Positions 1 through 5,224 of a DNA stretch of 5,547 nucleotides are shown here, piece after piece. The DNA is from Mollicutes bacterium. GTDB lineage: Bacteria; Bacillota_I; Bacilli_A; Izemoplasmatales; Izemoplasmataceae. Numbering within the stretch: the first letter of the stretch is position 1; each line of letters starts with the position of its first letter. Position numbers and translations under genes: made by a program. The notes beneath the pieces were generated by a model. It searched no databases. It was not told where the DNA came from and was given only the letters and a program-made list of their open reading frames with translations. The stretch spans positions 1 through 5,547 of the forward strand of contig PWHD01000017.1 in NCBI GenBank assembly GCA_003555335.1. The letters run 5' to 3'.

Positions 1-61
1 ATCAACGTCTTCTTCTCTTGGACGCCGGCGAATGCAAGCTTAGCTAGGGCCCACTGAAAAT

Positions 62-98
62 AACGTGCGTCTCCTAGTTCCGAGACGCACGTTTTTTT
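62..98 (+). terminator. Strong intrinsic terminator closing an upstream plus-strand gene
   Basis: A perfect 12-bp stem (62-73 paired with 82-93) with an 8-nt loop is followed by seven T residues (92-98). It most likely ends a plus-strand transcript whose gene lies to the left of the window. The reverse strand reads a weaker T-rich tail (TTATTTTC) after the same stem, so it could also stop read-through from the minus-strand peptidase gene that ends at 360, making it possibly bidirectional. Confidence 0.8.
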
Positions 99-315
99 CT
101 TTGCTTATCATAAGTCATTGTTCGTGGTCGGTGAAGGCTTTAAAACATGAAAAGGAAACTTAAGCGTTTTGATTCGTTGAACTCTAAAAAATATCTTCTG
201 AAACAAAGGTGTTCCATCAAGTTCTCTATTCGTAACAACACTTCGATCATCGTTGGTGCCATTTGTTATCCTATGCATATGATCTCATTCAAAACGATGA
301 CTTTCTTTTTATCTC

Positions 316-337
316 AAAATACGATGAACAGTTCATC
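316..337 (-). terminator. Possible weak terminator after the S9 peptidase gene
   Basis: A 15-nt near-perfect palindrome (GATGAAC-N-GTTCATC, 323-337) lies 22 nt past the peptidase stop codon and is followed on the minus strand by GTATTTTG. The stem is short and AT-rich with a minimal loop, so termination here is only a guess; the stronger hairpin at 62-93 may be the effective stop. The rest of 99-359 shows no gene I can support. Confidence 0.25.
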
Positions 338-359
338 TTCATCGGATGAATAGCCAACT

Positions 360-2198
360 TTATTTGGCTTCAATCTTTCGGTACAAGAAATCATCGAGTA
401 ATTTAAGCGAACGGATGGCACCGGACATATCGCCTGAAGCGCCATGTCCTTCATCCCCGTACTCGACATATTCAAAGTCTTCCCCTTCTTTGAATCCGTG
501 TTGTTTCAGTTTGTCGACAACGATGTGTGATTGCGATACCGGACAGCGTGGGTCGTTTTTTCCATGGACCAACAACAGTGGCGCTTTCATGTTTTGAATG
601 TGCGTGAGCGGTGAACGTTCTTTCCATAAAGCGCTATTTTCGACCGGGTCGCCCATCTGCTGGCGAAGCATGAACTTGAAATGTTCCATGCTTAATTCAT
701 ACATGGAAAGCAGATCGCTGACGGGTACCCAGGCGACACCGGCCGCCCATAAATCCGGGGAGTTCCCCATCGCCCACAAAGTTGCATAGCCGCCGTAAGA
801 CCCACCATAAATAACAACTTTCTTCGGATCGACGGCGGCGTGCTCGATCAACCATTCGCGACCGGCGATCCAGTCTTCATGGTCTTTTCCGCCCCAATCT
901 TTGATGCATGCATCACGGAACTTCGAACCGTATCCGGTAGATCCCCGGACGTTGGGATGAAGCACCACATACCCGAGGTCGGTGAAGTACTGGACACTCG
1001 GTGTGAAATTCAAGAAGTATTGCGCCGTCGGGCCGCCATGCGGCATGATGATCGCCGGATATTTCTTGCTTGGATCGAAGTCTCTTGGTTTGTAGACGAT
1101 GCCCGGGATTTCCGTGCCGTCCAACGACGGATAGAAGATATGCTCCCCGTCGACGAACAACGATTTGTCAACGTTACCCATATCGGTTTCCAGGAGGATG
1201 TCGCTTTCTTGTGTATTCAGGTTAAAGCGGATCAATGTCGATGGCGATAATGGCCGGTTGATCGTCATGACGATTTCATCATCGTTGATCAACTCCGAGC
1301 CGACCGCAATGCCCGGCGGGAACTCAAGGGTCGTTTTTTCACCGGTTTTCACGTCGTAAAGAACCGGGGACAAGGATGCGTTTTTATTGGTGAAAGCCAG
1401 AATTTTATCGTTTCCGATGACTTTGGATGCGCTCTCCGCATTGGAGCCATCACCATACATTTTGACCTCTTCTGTCTCTAGATGATATGTGGCCACTTGG
1501 TTGTTGCCGTTGACATCGGTGGTGAACGCAAAGAAACGGCCGTCTTCAGACCAATCAGCGAAACCATCCTGCGATCCCGCTTTCATCTGTATAACCCGTC
1601 TTTGTTCACTGCCGTCCGGTTTGATCAGATAGATGTCTCTGTTCACCAGGTTTTTCTCCTCATTGGTCCCATAGGCGAGCAGCGAGCCGGCTTTGGAATA
1701 CTTTCCGCCGGAGGCCGGGTTTGCGTGATCGGTCAGTTGTTTGACTTCTTTTGTCTTCAGATTCATCCGAAACAGATTCATTTGTCCTTGATTGCGGTTC
1801 GCGTTGAAAATCATCCATTCGCCATCGGGTGACACATCGACCGGCATGTCTTGTGCACCGGTCGTTTTCGTCAGTTGCGTGACTTGCTTGGTATGAATAT
1901 CAATGCTGTAGATATCGTGTTTTTCATCACCATCATCGTCCTTCGTGAAAAAGATGGTTCGGTCGTCTTTCCCCCATAGATACCCGGCACGGATGCCTTT
2001 GGGTAATTCACCGTCAGAAATCTGCGTGATTTCTTTGGTATTGAGTTTCATCGTATACAGTTCAAAACGGCCGGTCTTGTTCCAGTAGAATGCCAGTGTG
2101 TCTTTGGCATAGTTCAACGTTGCCATGGCGAACGTCGGGATCGAGGCTAGTTCCTCGATGTTGAAATTTCCTCTTTTTCTTTTTTCTTTTGAGCCCAT
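360..2198 (-). CDS. S9 family serine peptidase (prolyl oligopeptidase / acylaminoacyl-peptidase type)
   Basis: This is a 612-aa cytosolic peptidase predicted to cleave short peptides, with no signal peptide or membrane segment. Residues about 15-350 form a TolB/WD40-like beta-propeller, visible as repeated blade ends such as LYTMKLNTKEITQI (47-60), IYSIDIHTKQVTQL (96-108) and LFRMNLKTKEVKQL (142-154). Residues about 355-612 form the alpha/beta-hydrolase domain: oxyanion HGG (387-389), nucleophile S467 in GGSYGG, acid D549 in GKNDPR, and H585 in DEGHG. The catalytic triad is complete and the length is normal for the family. The ATG start is fixed by a perfect AAGGAGG (2204-2210) 5 nt upstream. 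An extended -10 box about 80 nt upstream suggests its own promoter, separate from the reductase gene behind it. Family members degrade peptides or N-acylated peptides; the exact substrate cannot be read from the sequence, so I give no symbol. Confidence 0.96.
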   Translation of the reverse strand: MGSKEKRKRGNFNIEELASIPTFAMATLNYAKDTLAFYWNKTGRFELYTMKLNTKEITQISDGELPKGIRAGYLWGKDDRTIFFTKDDDGDEKHDIYSIDIHTKQVTQLTKTTGAQDMPVDVSPDGEWMIFNANRNQGQMNLFRMNLKTKEVKQLTDHANPASGGKYSKAGSLLAYGTNEEKNLVNRDIYLIKPDGSEQRRVIQMKAGSQDGFADWSEDGRFFAFTTDVNGNNQVATYHLETEEVKMYGDGSNAESASKVIGNDKILAFTNKNASLSPVLYDVKTGEKTTLEFPPGIAVGSELINDDEIVMTINRPLSPSTLIRFNLNTQESDILLETDMGNVDKSLFVDGEHIFYPSLDGTEIPGIVYKPRDFDPSKKYPAIIMPHGGPTAQYFLNFTPSVQYFTDLGYVVLHPNVRGSTGYGSKFRDACIKDWGGKDHEDWIAGREWLIEHAAVDPKKVVIYGGSYGGYATLWAMGNSPDLWAAGVAWVPVSDLLSMYELSMEHFKFMLRQQMGDPVENSALWKERSPLTHIQNMKAPLLLVHGKNDPRCPVSQSHIVVDKLKQHGFKEGEDFEYVEYGDEGHGASGDMSGAIRSLKLLDDFLYRKIEAK

Positions 2199-2277
2199 AA
2201 TTTCCTCCTTGTTTTAGATGAAAAATTCATCAAAGAATGCGTTATCCACTGATGAAATCGTGAATGCACTCAACTGA

Positions 2278-2286
2278 ATTATAACA
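2278..2286 (-). promoter_or_regulatory. Extended -10 promoter for the S9 peptidase gene
   Basis: The minus strand reads TGTTATAAT, a perfect TATAAT hexamer (2278-2283) with the TG extension. No good -35 hexamer is present at 16-18 bp spacing, which fits an extended -10 promoter. Transcription would start near 2271, giving a leader of roughly 70 nt before the AAGGAGG site and ATG at 2198. The surrounding 2211-2494 interval between the two genes shows no convincing terminator or gene. Confidence 0.55.
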
Positions 2287-2494
2287 TATTTAAAAGCCAT
2301 CAGGCACTTGGCGATGATAACCCGAAAATAAAACAAACAAAAATGTGGAATGCATTTGAAAAAGCCACAGGACACAAACTTTCGGTCATGCGAAAACCCG
2401 TTGATCAAAAAGCACTTAAGCGAATCATCAAAAAACGGCGGCGAAGAAAGACCGAACTCAGTTCCTGCCTTCCATTCGATGAAAACCATGGAAG

Positions 2495-3313
2495 TCAAAT
2501 GCTGTCCATATTTTTGATGGTCTTGATATCCTTCTTCGTCAAGGAAAAATCAAATATATCGATGTTTTCGGATTGATGCTGATGGTTATGTGATTTGGGA
2601 ATCACGACCAATCCTTCGTTGACCTGGTAGTTCAAGACAATTTGGCTCCACGTCTTGTTATATGGTTTGGCCAGTTCCATCAGTTTCTCTTTTGTCTTGA
2701 TGTCCATTTTGGCAAGGGACTGGTAAGCTTCTGGCACAACATCGTTCGCTTTGCAAAAATCGATCAACGCTTGATTATGCTTGCCAGGATAGGATTGGAA
2801 CTGATTGACGACGGGTTTGATGGTCGCGTGCTCAATCAGATAAGCCAGTTGGTCCGCATTGAAGTTGGAAACACCGATTGATTTGATAAGCCCTTTTTCA
2901 ACAAAGCTTTCCAGTACACGCCAGACGCGGAGATTCTCTTCGTTTTCTTCCAGTGGAAAGTGAATCAGATATAGATCGACATACGCCATATCCAGCGCTG
3001 CAAGCGATTTTTCCACGCAGTGTGCGACACGCGCGTTTGTTTCGGTATACTCTTCATCCTTAGGAATTTTCGATGTGATGAAGAAATCGCTTCTGTCGAT
3101 ACCCGATTCTTTCACCGCTTTTCCGATCACCGCTTCGTTCCGGTAGAAAATTGCCGTATCGATGAGCCGGTAGCCAAGTTCAATCGCCGAACGCAGTTCT
3201 TTGGTATCGTAGGTAAGCTTTCCGTTGAAATCGTTATTCTCTTTCCCGAACGTATTCGTGCCGGTACCCAAGACCGGAATCGTCAATCCATTATTCATTT
3301 TCAAGTATTTCAT
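2495..3313 (-). CDS. Aldo/keto reductase (NAD(P)H-dependent)
   Basis: This 272-aa cytosolic TIM-barrel oxidoreductase should reduce aldehydes or ketones with NAD(P)H. The catalytic tetrad is complete: D52 and Y57 (DTAIFYRNE), K82 (TSKIP) and H118 (LYLIHFP). Family signatures IGVSNF (146-151), VNQFQ (159-163) and IPKS (238-241) are present. Where many AKRs have Arg after IPKS (K-S-x4-R), this one has H246, which may affect the preference for NADPH over NADH or be a subfamily trait. The frame is open to an ATG at 3343, but I choose the ATG at 3313. It has AAGGA 9 nt upstream and begins with the family-typical short strand and NNG turn, and the likely transcription start (about 3337) lies downstream of the 3343 ATG. 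It is a single-gene unit; the physiological substrate is unknown. Confidence 0.94.
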   Translation of the reverse strand: MKYLKMNNGLTIPVLGTGTNTFGKENNDFNGKLTYDTKELRSAIELGYRLIDTAIFYRNEAVIGKAVKESGIDRSDFFITSKIPKDEEYTETNARVAHCVEKSLAALDMAYVDLYLIHFPLEENEENLRVWRVLESFVEKGLIKSIGVSNFNADQLAYLIEHATIKPVVNQFQSYPGKHNQALIDFCKANDVVPEAYQSLAKMDIKTKEKLMELAKPYNKTWSQIVLNYQVNEGLVVIPKSHNHQHQSENIDIFDFSLTKKDIKTIKNMDSI

Positions 3314-3343
3314 GTGAACACATCCTTGTCTTTTATAAAGCAT

Positions 3344-3374
3344 ATTATATCATATAAACCTGGCCGATCATCAA
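3344..3374 (-). promoter_or_regulatory. Promoter of the aldo/keto reductase gene
   Basis: On the minus strand TGATATAAT gives a perfect TATAAT (3344-3349) with the TG extension. A TTGATG hexamer (3369-3374) lies 19 bp upstream, a somewhat long spacing that an extended -10 tolerates. The expected start near 3337 leaves about 24 nt of leader containing AAGGA before the ATG at 3313. This supports the shorter reductase start, because the upstream in-frame ATG (3341-3343) would not be in the transcript. Confidence 0.65.
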
Positions 3375-3445
3375 GTGTAATTATTCATGATACGGCCCAC
3401 TATAGCATTTAGGTTTGAACAAATTATTATTTATATCATTAATAC

Positions 3446-3476
3446 AAGATAAAAAGACTACCCGAATAGATAGTCT
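3446..3476 (-). terminator. Intrinsic terminator of the GIY-YIG/small-ORF cassette
   Basis: An 8-bp stem (3469-3476 with 3455-3462, one G-U pair) with a 6-nt loop is followed on the minus strand by TTTTATCTT. It begins 3 nt after the stop codon of the 44-aa gene, so it closes that transcription unit and isolates it from the reductase gene downstream. Confidence 0.75.
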
Positions 3477-3478
3477 CT

Positions 3479-3613
3479 TTACTTCTTATTGTAAGTGCTT
3501 TTTGATGGCTTTAAACTTTTAGTATTTCCAGGTGTACTTTTATTATCGCGTTGTCTCTTGTCTGGTTTACCTGTTGATTTTGCAATTCGTTTCGGACCTG
3601 GTTTCAATGTCAT
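3479..3613 (-). CDS. Small, highly basic 44-aa protein of unknown function
   Basis: The ORF encodes 44 residues with 11 Lys, 3 Arg and only 2 acidic residues (net charge about +12), many Ser, Thr, Pro and Gly, and almost no hydrophobic core. It is therefore probably disordered and could bind nucleic acid or an acidic partner. Lysines recur at positions 4, 8, 12 and 16. I do not recognise the family. Support for it being real: an excellent AGAGGTG ribosome binding site (3619-3625) 5 nt before the ATG, placement 16 nt after the stop of the 63-aa gene, and a terminator immediately after its TAA. It looks like the last gene of the cassette. It is short enough to be missed by standard gene callers. 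Confidence 0.72.
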   Translation of the reverse strand: MTLKPGPKRIAKSTGKPDKRQRDNKSTPGNTKSLKPSKSTYNKK

Positions 3614-3629
3614 TTTTTCACCTCTTTTT

Positions 3630-3821
3630 CTAAAGTGTTAATCTTAGGATCCCTTCAATTAATTTGATTGCTTGAACTATAAAGAAATCTATCGCCTCAA
3701 AAAGCAAATCTAGTACATCAGTAGGATTATTTTTAATGTAATTTTTCATAATTAGTCTTAAACAATAGATAACCGTTCCTACGAAAGTGATACTTGTGAG
3801 TGTACCAATAAAATTTTTCAT
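3630..3821 (-). CDS. Small 63-aa membrane protein of unknown function
   Basis: The protein has one predicted membrane helix near the N-terminus (about residues 4-21) followed by R22, K26 and K30, which suggests the C-terminal part is cytoplasmic. Residues 36-60 form a second, amphipathic helix rich in Leu, Ile and Phe with acidic residues (D35, D38, E42, D45, E56). I do not recognise the family. The frame is open further to a TTG at 3866, but I choose the ATG at 3821: AAGGA (3833-3837) lies 11 nt upstream, a little far, and the protein then starts MKNF, normal for a membrane-inserted N-terminus. It lies between the 48-aa ORF and the 44-aa gene in the same direction, so probably in one operon. 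A small-membrane toxin or phage-type protein is possible, but nothing in the sequence proves it. Confidence 0.6.
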   Translation of the reverse strand: MKNFIGTLTSITFVGTVIYCLRLIMKNYIKNNPTDVLDLLFEAIDFFIVQAIKLIEGILRLTL

Positions 3822-3843
3822 TATAAAACCATTCCTTGCACTA

Positions 3844-3990
3844 CTACCAAAAGTCCCAATGTGCAACTAAATACATGAGTGATCCTAAAGCCGGATGATC
3901 TCCTCTCTTATAGAGAATCCCACCATCGGAAAAGCAAGTATATGAAACAATGGTTCTCTTTGTATCTTGGTCTATTAATGTTTTTCTCAT
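3844..3990 (-). CDS. Possible 48-aa protein ending in WDFW, unknown function
   Basis: This ORF starts with ATG at 3990 and reads 48 codons to TAG. The product is mixed in composition, with an N-terminal polar half (RKTLIDQDTKRT) and a hydrophobic, aromatic C-terminal end (LMYLVAHWDFW). It fills the space between the nuclease gene stop (4030) and the membrane-protein gene (ATG 3821), in the same direction. The weak point is translation: no Shine-Dalgarno sequence is visible before the ATG, and the 39-nt gap from the upstream stop does not suggest tight coupling. It may be a real small gene, a remnant of a longer one, or chance. I do not recognise the family. Confidence 0.4.
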   Translation of the reverse strand: MRKTLIDQDTKRTIVSYTCFSDGGILYKRGDHPALGSLMYLVAHWDFW

Positions 3991-4029
3991 TGTGAATTGA
4001 CAGGTGTAAAGTTATCTGTTCGTACTAAG

Positions 4030-4494
4030 TCATAGCTTACTAGCGTTATCCACAATCAATGACGCTAGCTGAATATCGGCTTCATCCGCTTTTTTCGGGG
4101 CACTGTGCGACCCGATTACCATATGACTCCGTTGAGTTAACATAAGCGCAACCTGGCGTTCTATAACAGCCATCTTATCCCTTATCACCTTGTGTTCTTC
4201 AAATGTGGCTTGTTCCTCGAAAAGCGGTCCATGTGCGTACATCTTGAATGTTGATGTCTCAAGGTCCACATCGTGAACCAGCAGATTCTTATAAAGTGAA
4301 TTTCCTTTGGCCTTGGAATTAAAGTGTACCGTCATCCTGTTGAAGGGTGAACCGGCATTGTTCGATGAACTATATCCGGTACGGCCTACATAATAAAATT
4401 CGCGGTTATCGTTTGTGTGGATCTTCCAAACATAGATCCAAAACCCACGTTTAAGCAAACGACCATCCAATGACATTTCAATATCATGCTTCAT
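4030..4494 (-). CDS. Divergent GIY-YIG-type nuclease domain protein
   Basis: This 154-aa protein resembles a single GIY-YIG nuclease domain, a fold that cuts DNA with one metal ion. From the ATG at 4494, W19-I20-Y21 corresponds to the GIY motif (G replaced by W) and Y35-V36-G37 to YIG. R53 and H57 reproduce the R-x3-H helix motif, and E112 in VIERQ sits where the metal-binding Glu is expected. The catalytic set Y/Y/R/H/E therefore appears intact, though the two motifs are further apart than usual (13 residues between the tyrosines). The family assignment is by motif only. The frame extends to a TTG at 4509, but AAGGAG (4501-4506) lies 6 nt before the 4494 ATG and decides the start. It is first in the unit with the three small ORFs. 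A role in defence, mobility or repair is inference; no partner domain indicates the target. Confidence 0.7.
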   Translation of the reverse strand: MKHDIEMSLDGRLLKRGFWIYVWKIHTNDNREFYYVGRTGYSSSNNAGSPFNRMTVHFNSKAKGNSLYKNLLVHDVDLETSTFKMYAHGPLFEEQATFEEHKVIRDKMAVIERQVALMLTQRSHMVIGSHSAPKKADEADIQLASLIVDNASKL

Positions 4495-4533
4495 CTTATT
4501 CTCCTTCAAACTAATGATTTTTTCTCTGCCTCA

Positions 4534-4554
4534 ATATCGTGTTAGTGTCGATAT
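4534..4554 (-). repeat. Inverted repeat at the cassette transcription start (operator-like)
   Basis: A perfect inverted repeat ATATCG-N9-CGATAT (4534-4539 and 4549-4554) covers roughly +1 to +20 of the transcript predicted from the promoter at 4559-4587. Size and placement suit a dimeric repressor operator; no repressor gene is visible in the window. It could also act in the RNA as a weak hairpin in the nuclease leader. Confidence 0.4.
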
Positions 4555-4558
4555 GGCT

Positions 4559-4587
4559 ATTCTATTATTTAGGTGACGACTTTTCAA
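4559..4587 (-). promoter_or_regulatory. SigA-type promoter driving the GIY-YIG cassette
   Basis: The minus strand carries TTGAAA (4582-4587), a 17-bp spacer, then TAGAAT (4559-4564). Each hexamer has one mismatch to consensus and the spacing is ideal. The predicted start is near 4552, giving a leader of about 58 nt before the nuclease ATG. The -35 box lies inside the decayed 3' end of the DUF1538 gene and the -10 abuts its remnant stop, so the promoter borders the junction of cassette and pseudogene. Confidence 0.7.
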
Positions 4588-5075
4588 ATGCTGGACTGAT
4601 AAGTATTAAAATACCATAAACATAGGGTTAAAACAATATGGAGATCAATATGATACACAATTCTATAAAATCCAAACGCAAGCAATAAAGCAAGTCCAAC
4701 TGATACAGTGAAAATGAGTGTTGTTGAACTTAAATTGCCAGAAGATATTATTTCTACTTGTTCGGAGAAAACAATAAGCCCAGGTTCGGCAATGGTAATA
4801 AAAAGTCCCAGTATTAATCCAGTCACCAATACAATGCTTAACTTATTGGTTTTAGTTATGGTTTCACCGATATAATTCCCTAAAGGGGTAATAGCTTTAT
4901 CGACACCAAGTAAAAAAAGGGTTAATCCAATCACAATCAATAAAGACCCTATCAAAAAACGGAGAACCATCTCACCTTCAAGAGGAACAAGTGTGAAATG
5001 CAATAATAAAACCAAAACAGTGACAGGAACAACAGAAAAAATTACCTCTTTAAATTTCTCGTAAATAAGCTCGAT
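4565..5075 (-). pseudogene. Broken DUF1538 family membrane protein gene
   Basis: The translated frame is a typical DUF1538 N-terminal part. An amphipathic start (ELIYEKFKEV) is followed by membrane helices ending HFTLVPLEGE, then FLIGSLLIVIGLTLFLLGVD, then PLGNYIGETI, the conserved ITIAEPGLIVFSEQV segment, and TVSVGLALLLAFG. Three defects are visible. First, no ATG, GTG or TTG precedes codon GTT 5018 in frame; the codon best placed behind the AAGGGGGG site is ATC (5073-5075), perhaps a mutated ATG. Second, the frame ends at 4584 after an unlikely tail, while another frame continues with YGILILISPAF to TAA at 4565, implying a frameshift within 4615-4627. Third, the rest of the domain is absent. 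Family function is not established. A rare ATC start producing a truncated protein is the alternative reading. Confidence 0.75.
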
Positions 5076-5107
5076 AGCGATATCCCCCCTTCTTGAACAT
5101 TAATTTA

Positions 5108-5116
5108 ATTATATCA
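5108..5116 (-). promoter_or_regulatory. Extended -10 promoter of the DUF1538 remnant
   Basis: The minus strand reads TGATATAAT, a perfect TATAAT (5108-5113) with TG extension, the same 9-mer as at the reductase promoter. The region 17 bp upstream (TATAAA) is a poor -35. Transcription would begin near 5101, just before the AAGGGGGG ribosome binding site (5085-5092) of the DUF1538 frame, so the broken gene may still be transcribed. Confidence 0.5.
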
Positions 5117-5117
5117 A

Positions 5118-5150
5118 ATCCTTAATCATTTTTATAAAAAATTAAGGGAT
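5118..5150. repeat. Imperfect AT-rich palindrome upstream of the DUF1538 promoter
   Basis: ATCCTTAAT (5118-5126) pairs with ATTAAGGGAT (5141-5150) with one bulged G, around a perfect inner palindrome TTTTTATAAAAA (5129-5140). It covers the -35 area of the preceding promoter. It could be an operator or an AT-rich hairpin; no T tract follows on either strand beyond the palindrome itself, so it is not a convincing terminator. Confidence 0.35.
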
Positions 5151-5176
5151 ATTATTTAAAACAAATTATAAATATT

Positions 5177-5224
5177 AAAAAACGGAAATCTATATACTTC
5201 TTAATGAAGCCATCTAGATTTCCG
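5177..5224 (-). terminator. Intrinsic terminator for a minus-strand transcript entering from the right
   Basis: A perfect 10-bp stem (CGGAAATCTA at 5183-5192 with 5215-5224) encloses a smaller CTTC/GAAG hairpin (5197-5200 with 5206-5209). On the minus strand it is followed directly by six T residues (5177-5182). It should stop transcription arriving from beyond 5225. No gene is visible for it in the window, so it may be the orphaned terminator of a gene or RNA displaced by an insertion. Confidence 0.65.

Noticed and set aside
1..58. Possible C-terminal end of a plus-strand gene before the terminator
   Set aside because: All three plus frames reach a stop within 58 bases and none gives a recognisable C-terminus, so the frame cannot be chosen, although the terminator implies that some plus-strand gene lies upstream.
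202..270. Region antisense to the ORF above, with a minus-strand ORF of about 40 codons
   Set aside because: Short, weak ribosome binding site and no recognisable features.
147..353. Plus-strand 68-codon ORF with a GAAGG-like site upstream
   Set aside because: The product is low-complexity at its end (a run of Ser), matches nothing I recognise, lies in AT-rich intergenic DNA and runs into the palindrome after the peptidase gene. Chance ORF is more likely.
346..1832. Several plus-strand ORFs across the peptidase gene
   Set aside because: They are antisense to a strongly supported S9 peptidase with a full catalytic triad and look like complement shadows.
2335..2375. Hairpin TGTGG...CCACA followed by T residues on the minus strand as a reductase terminator
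   Set aside because: Only five base pairs with a 16-nt loop, about 120 nt past the stop codon; too weak to call.
2214..2498. Minus-strand 94-codon ORF following the reductase stop
   Set aside because: It needs a TTG start with no ribosome binding site, has an odd Cys/Phe-rich composition and contains the likely promoter of the peptidase gene.
2343..2576. Plus-strand 77-codon ORF with a KKRRRRK stretch
   Set aside because: No ribosome binding site, overlaps the reductase 3' end antisense, and its C-terminal part is simply the complement of reductase codons.
3822..3866. TTG start giving a 78-aa version of the small membrane protein
   Set aside because: The TTG overlaps the 48-aa ORF and has no ribosome binding site; the ATG at 3821 has AAGGA upstream.
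4495..4509. TTG start giving a 159-aa nuclease
   Set aside because: The AAGGAG ribosome binding site lies inside that extension, 6 nt before the ATG at 4494, so the extension is not translated.
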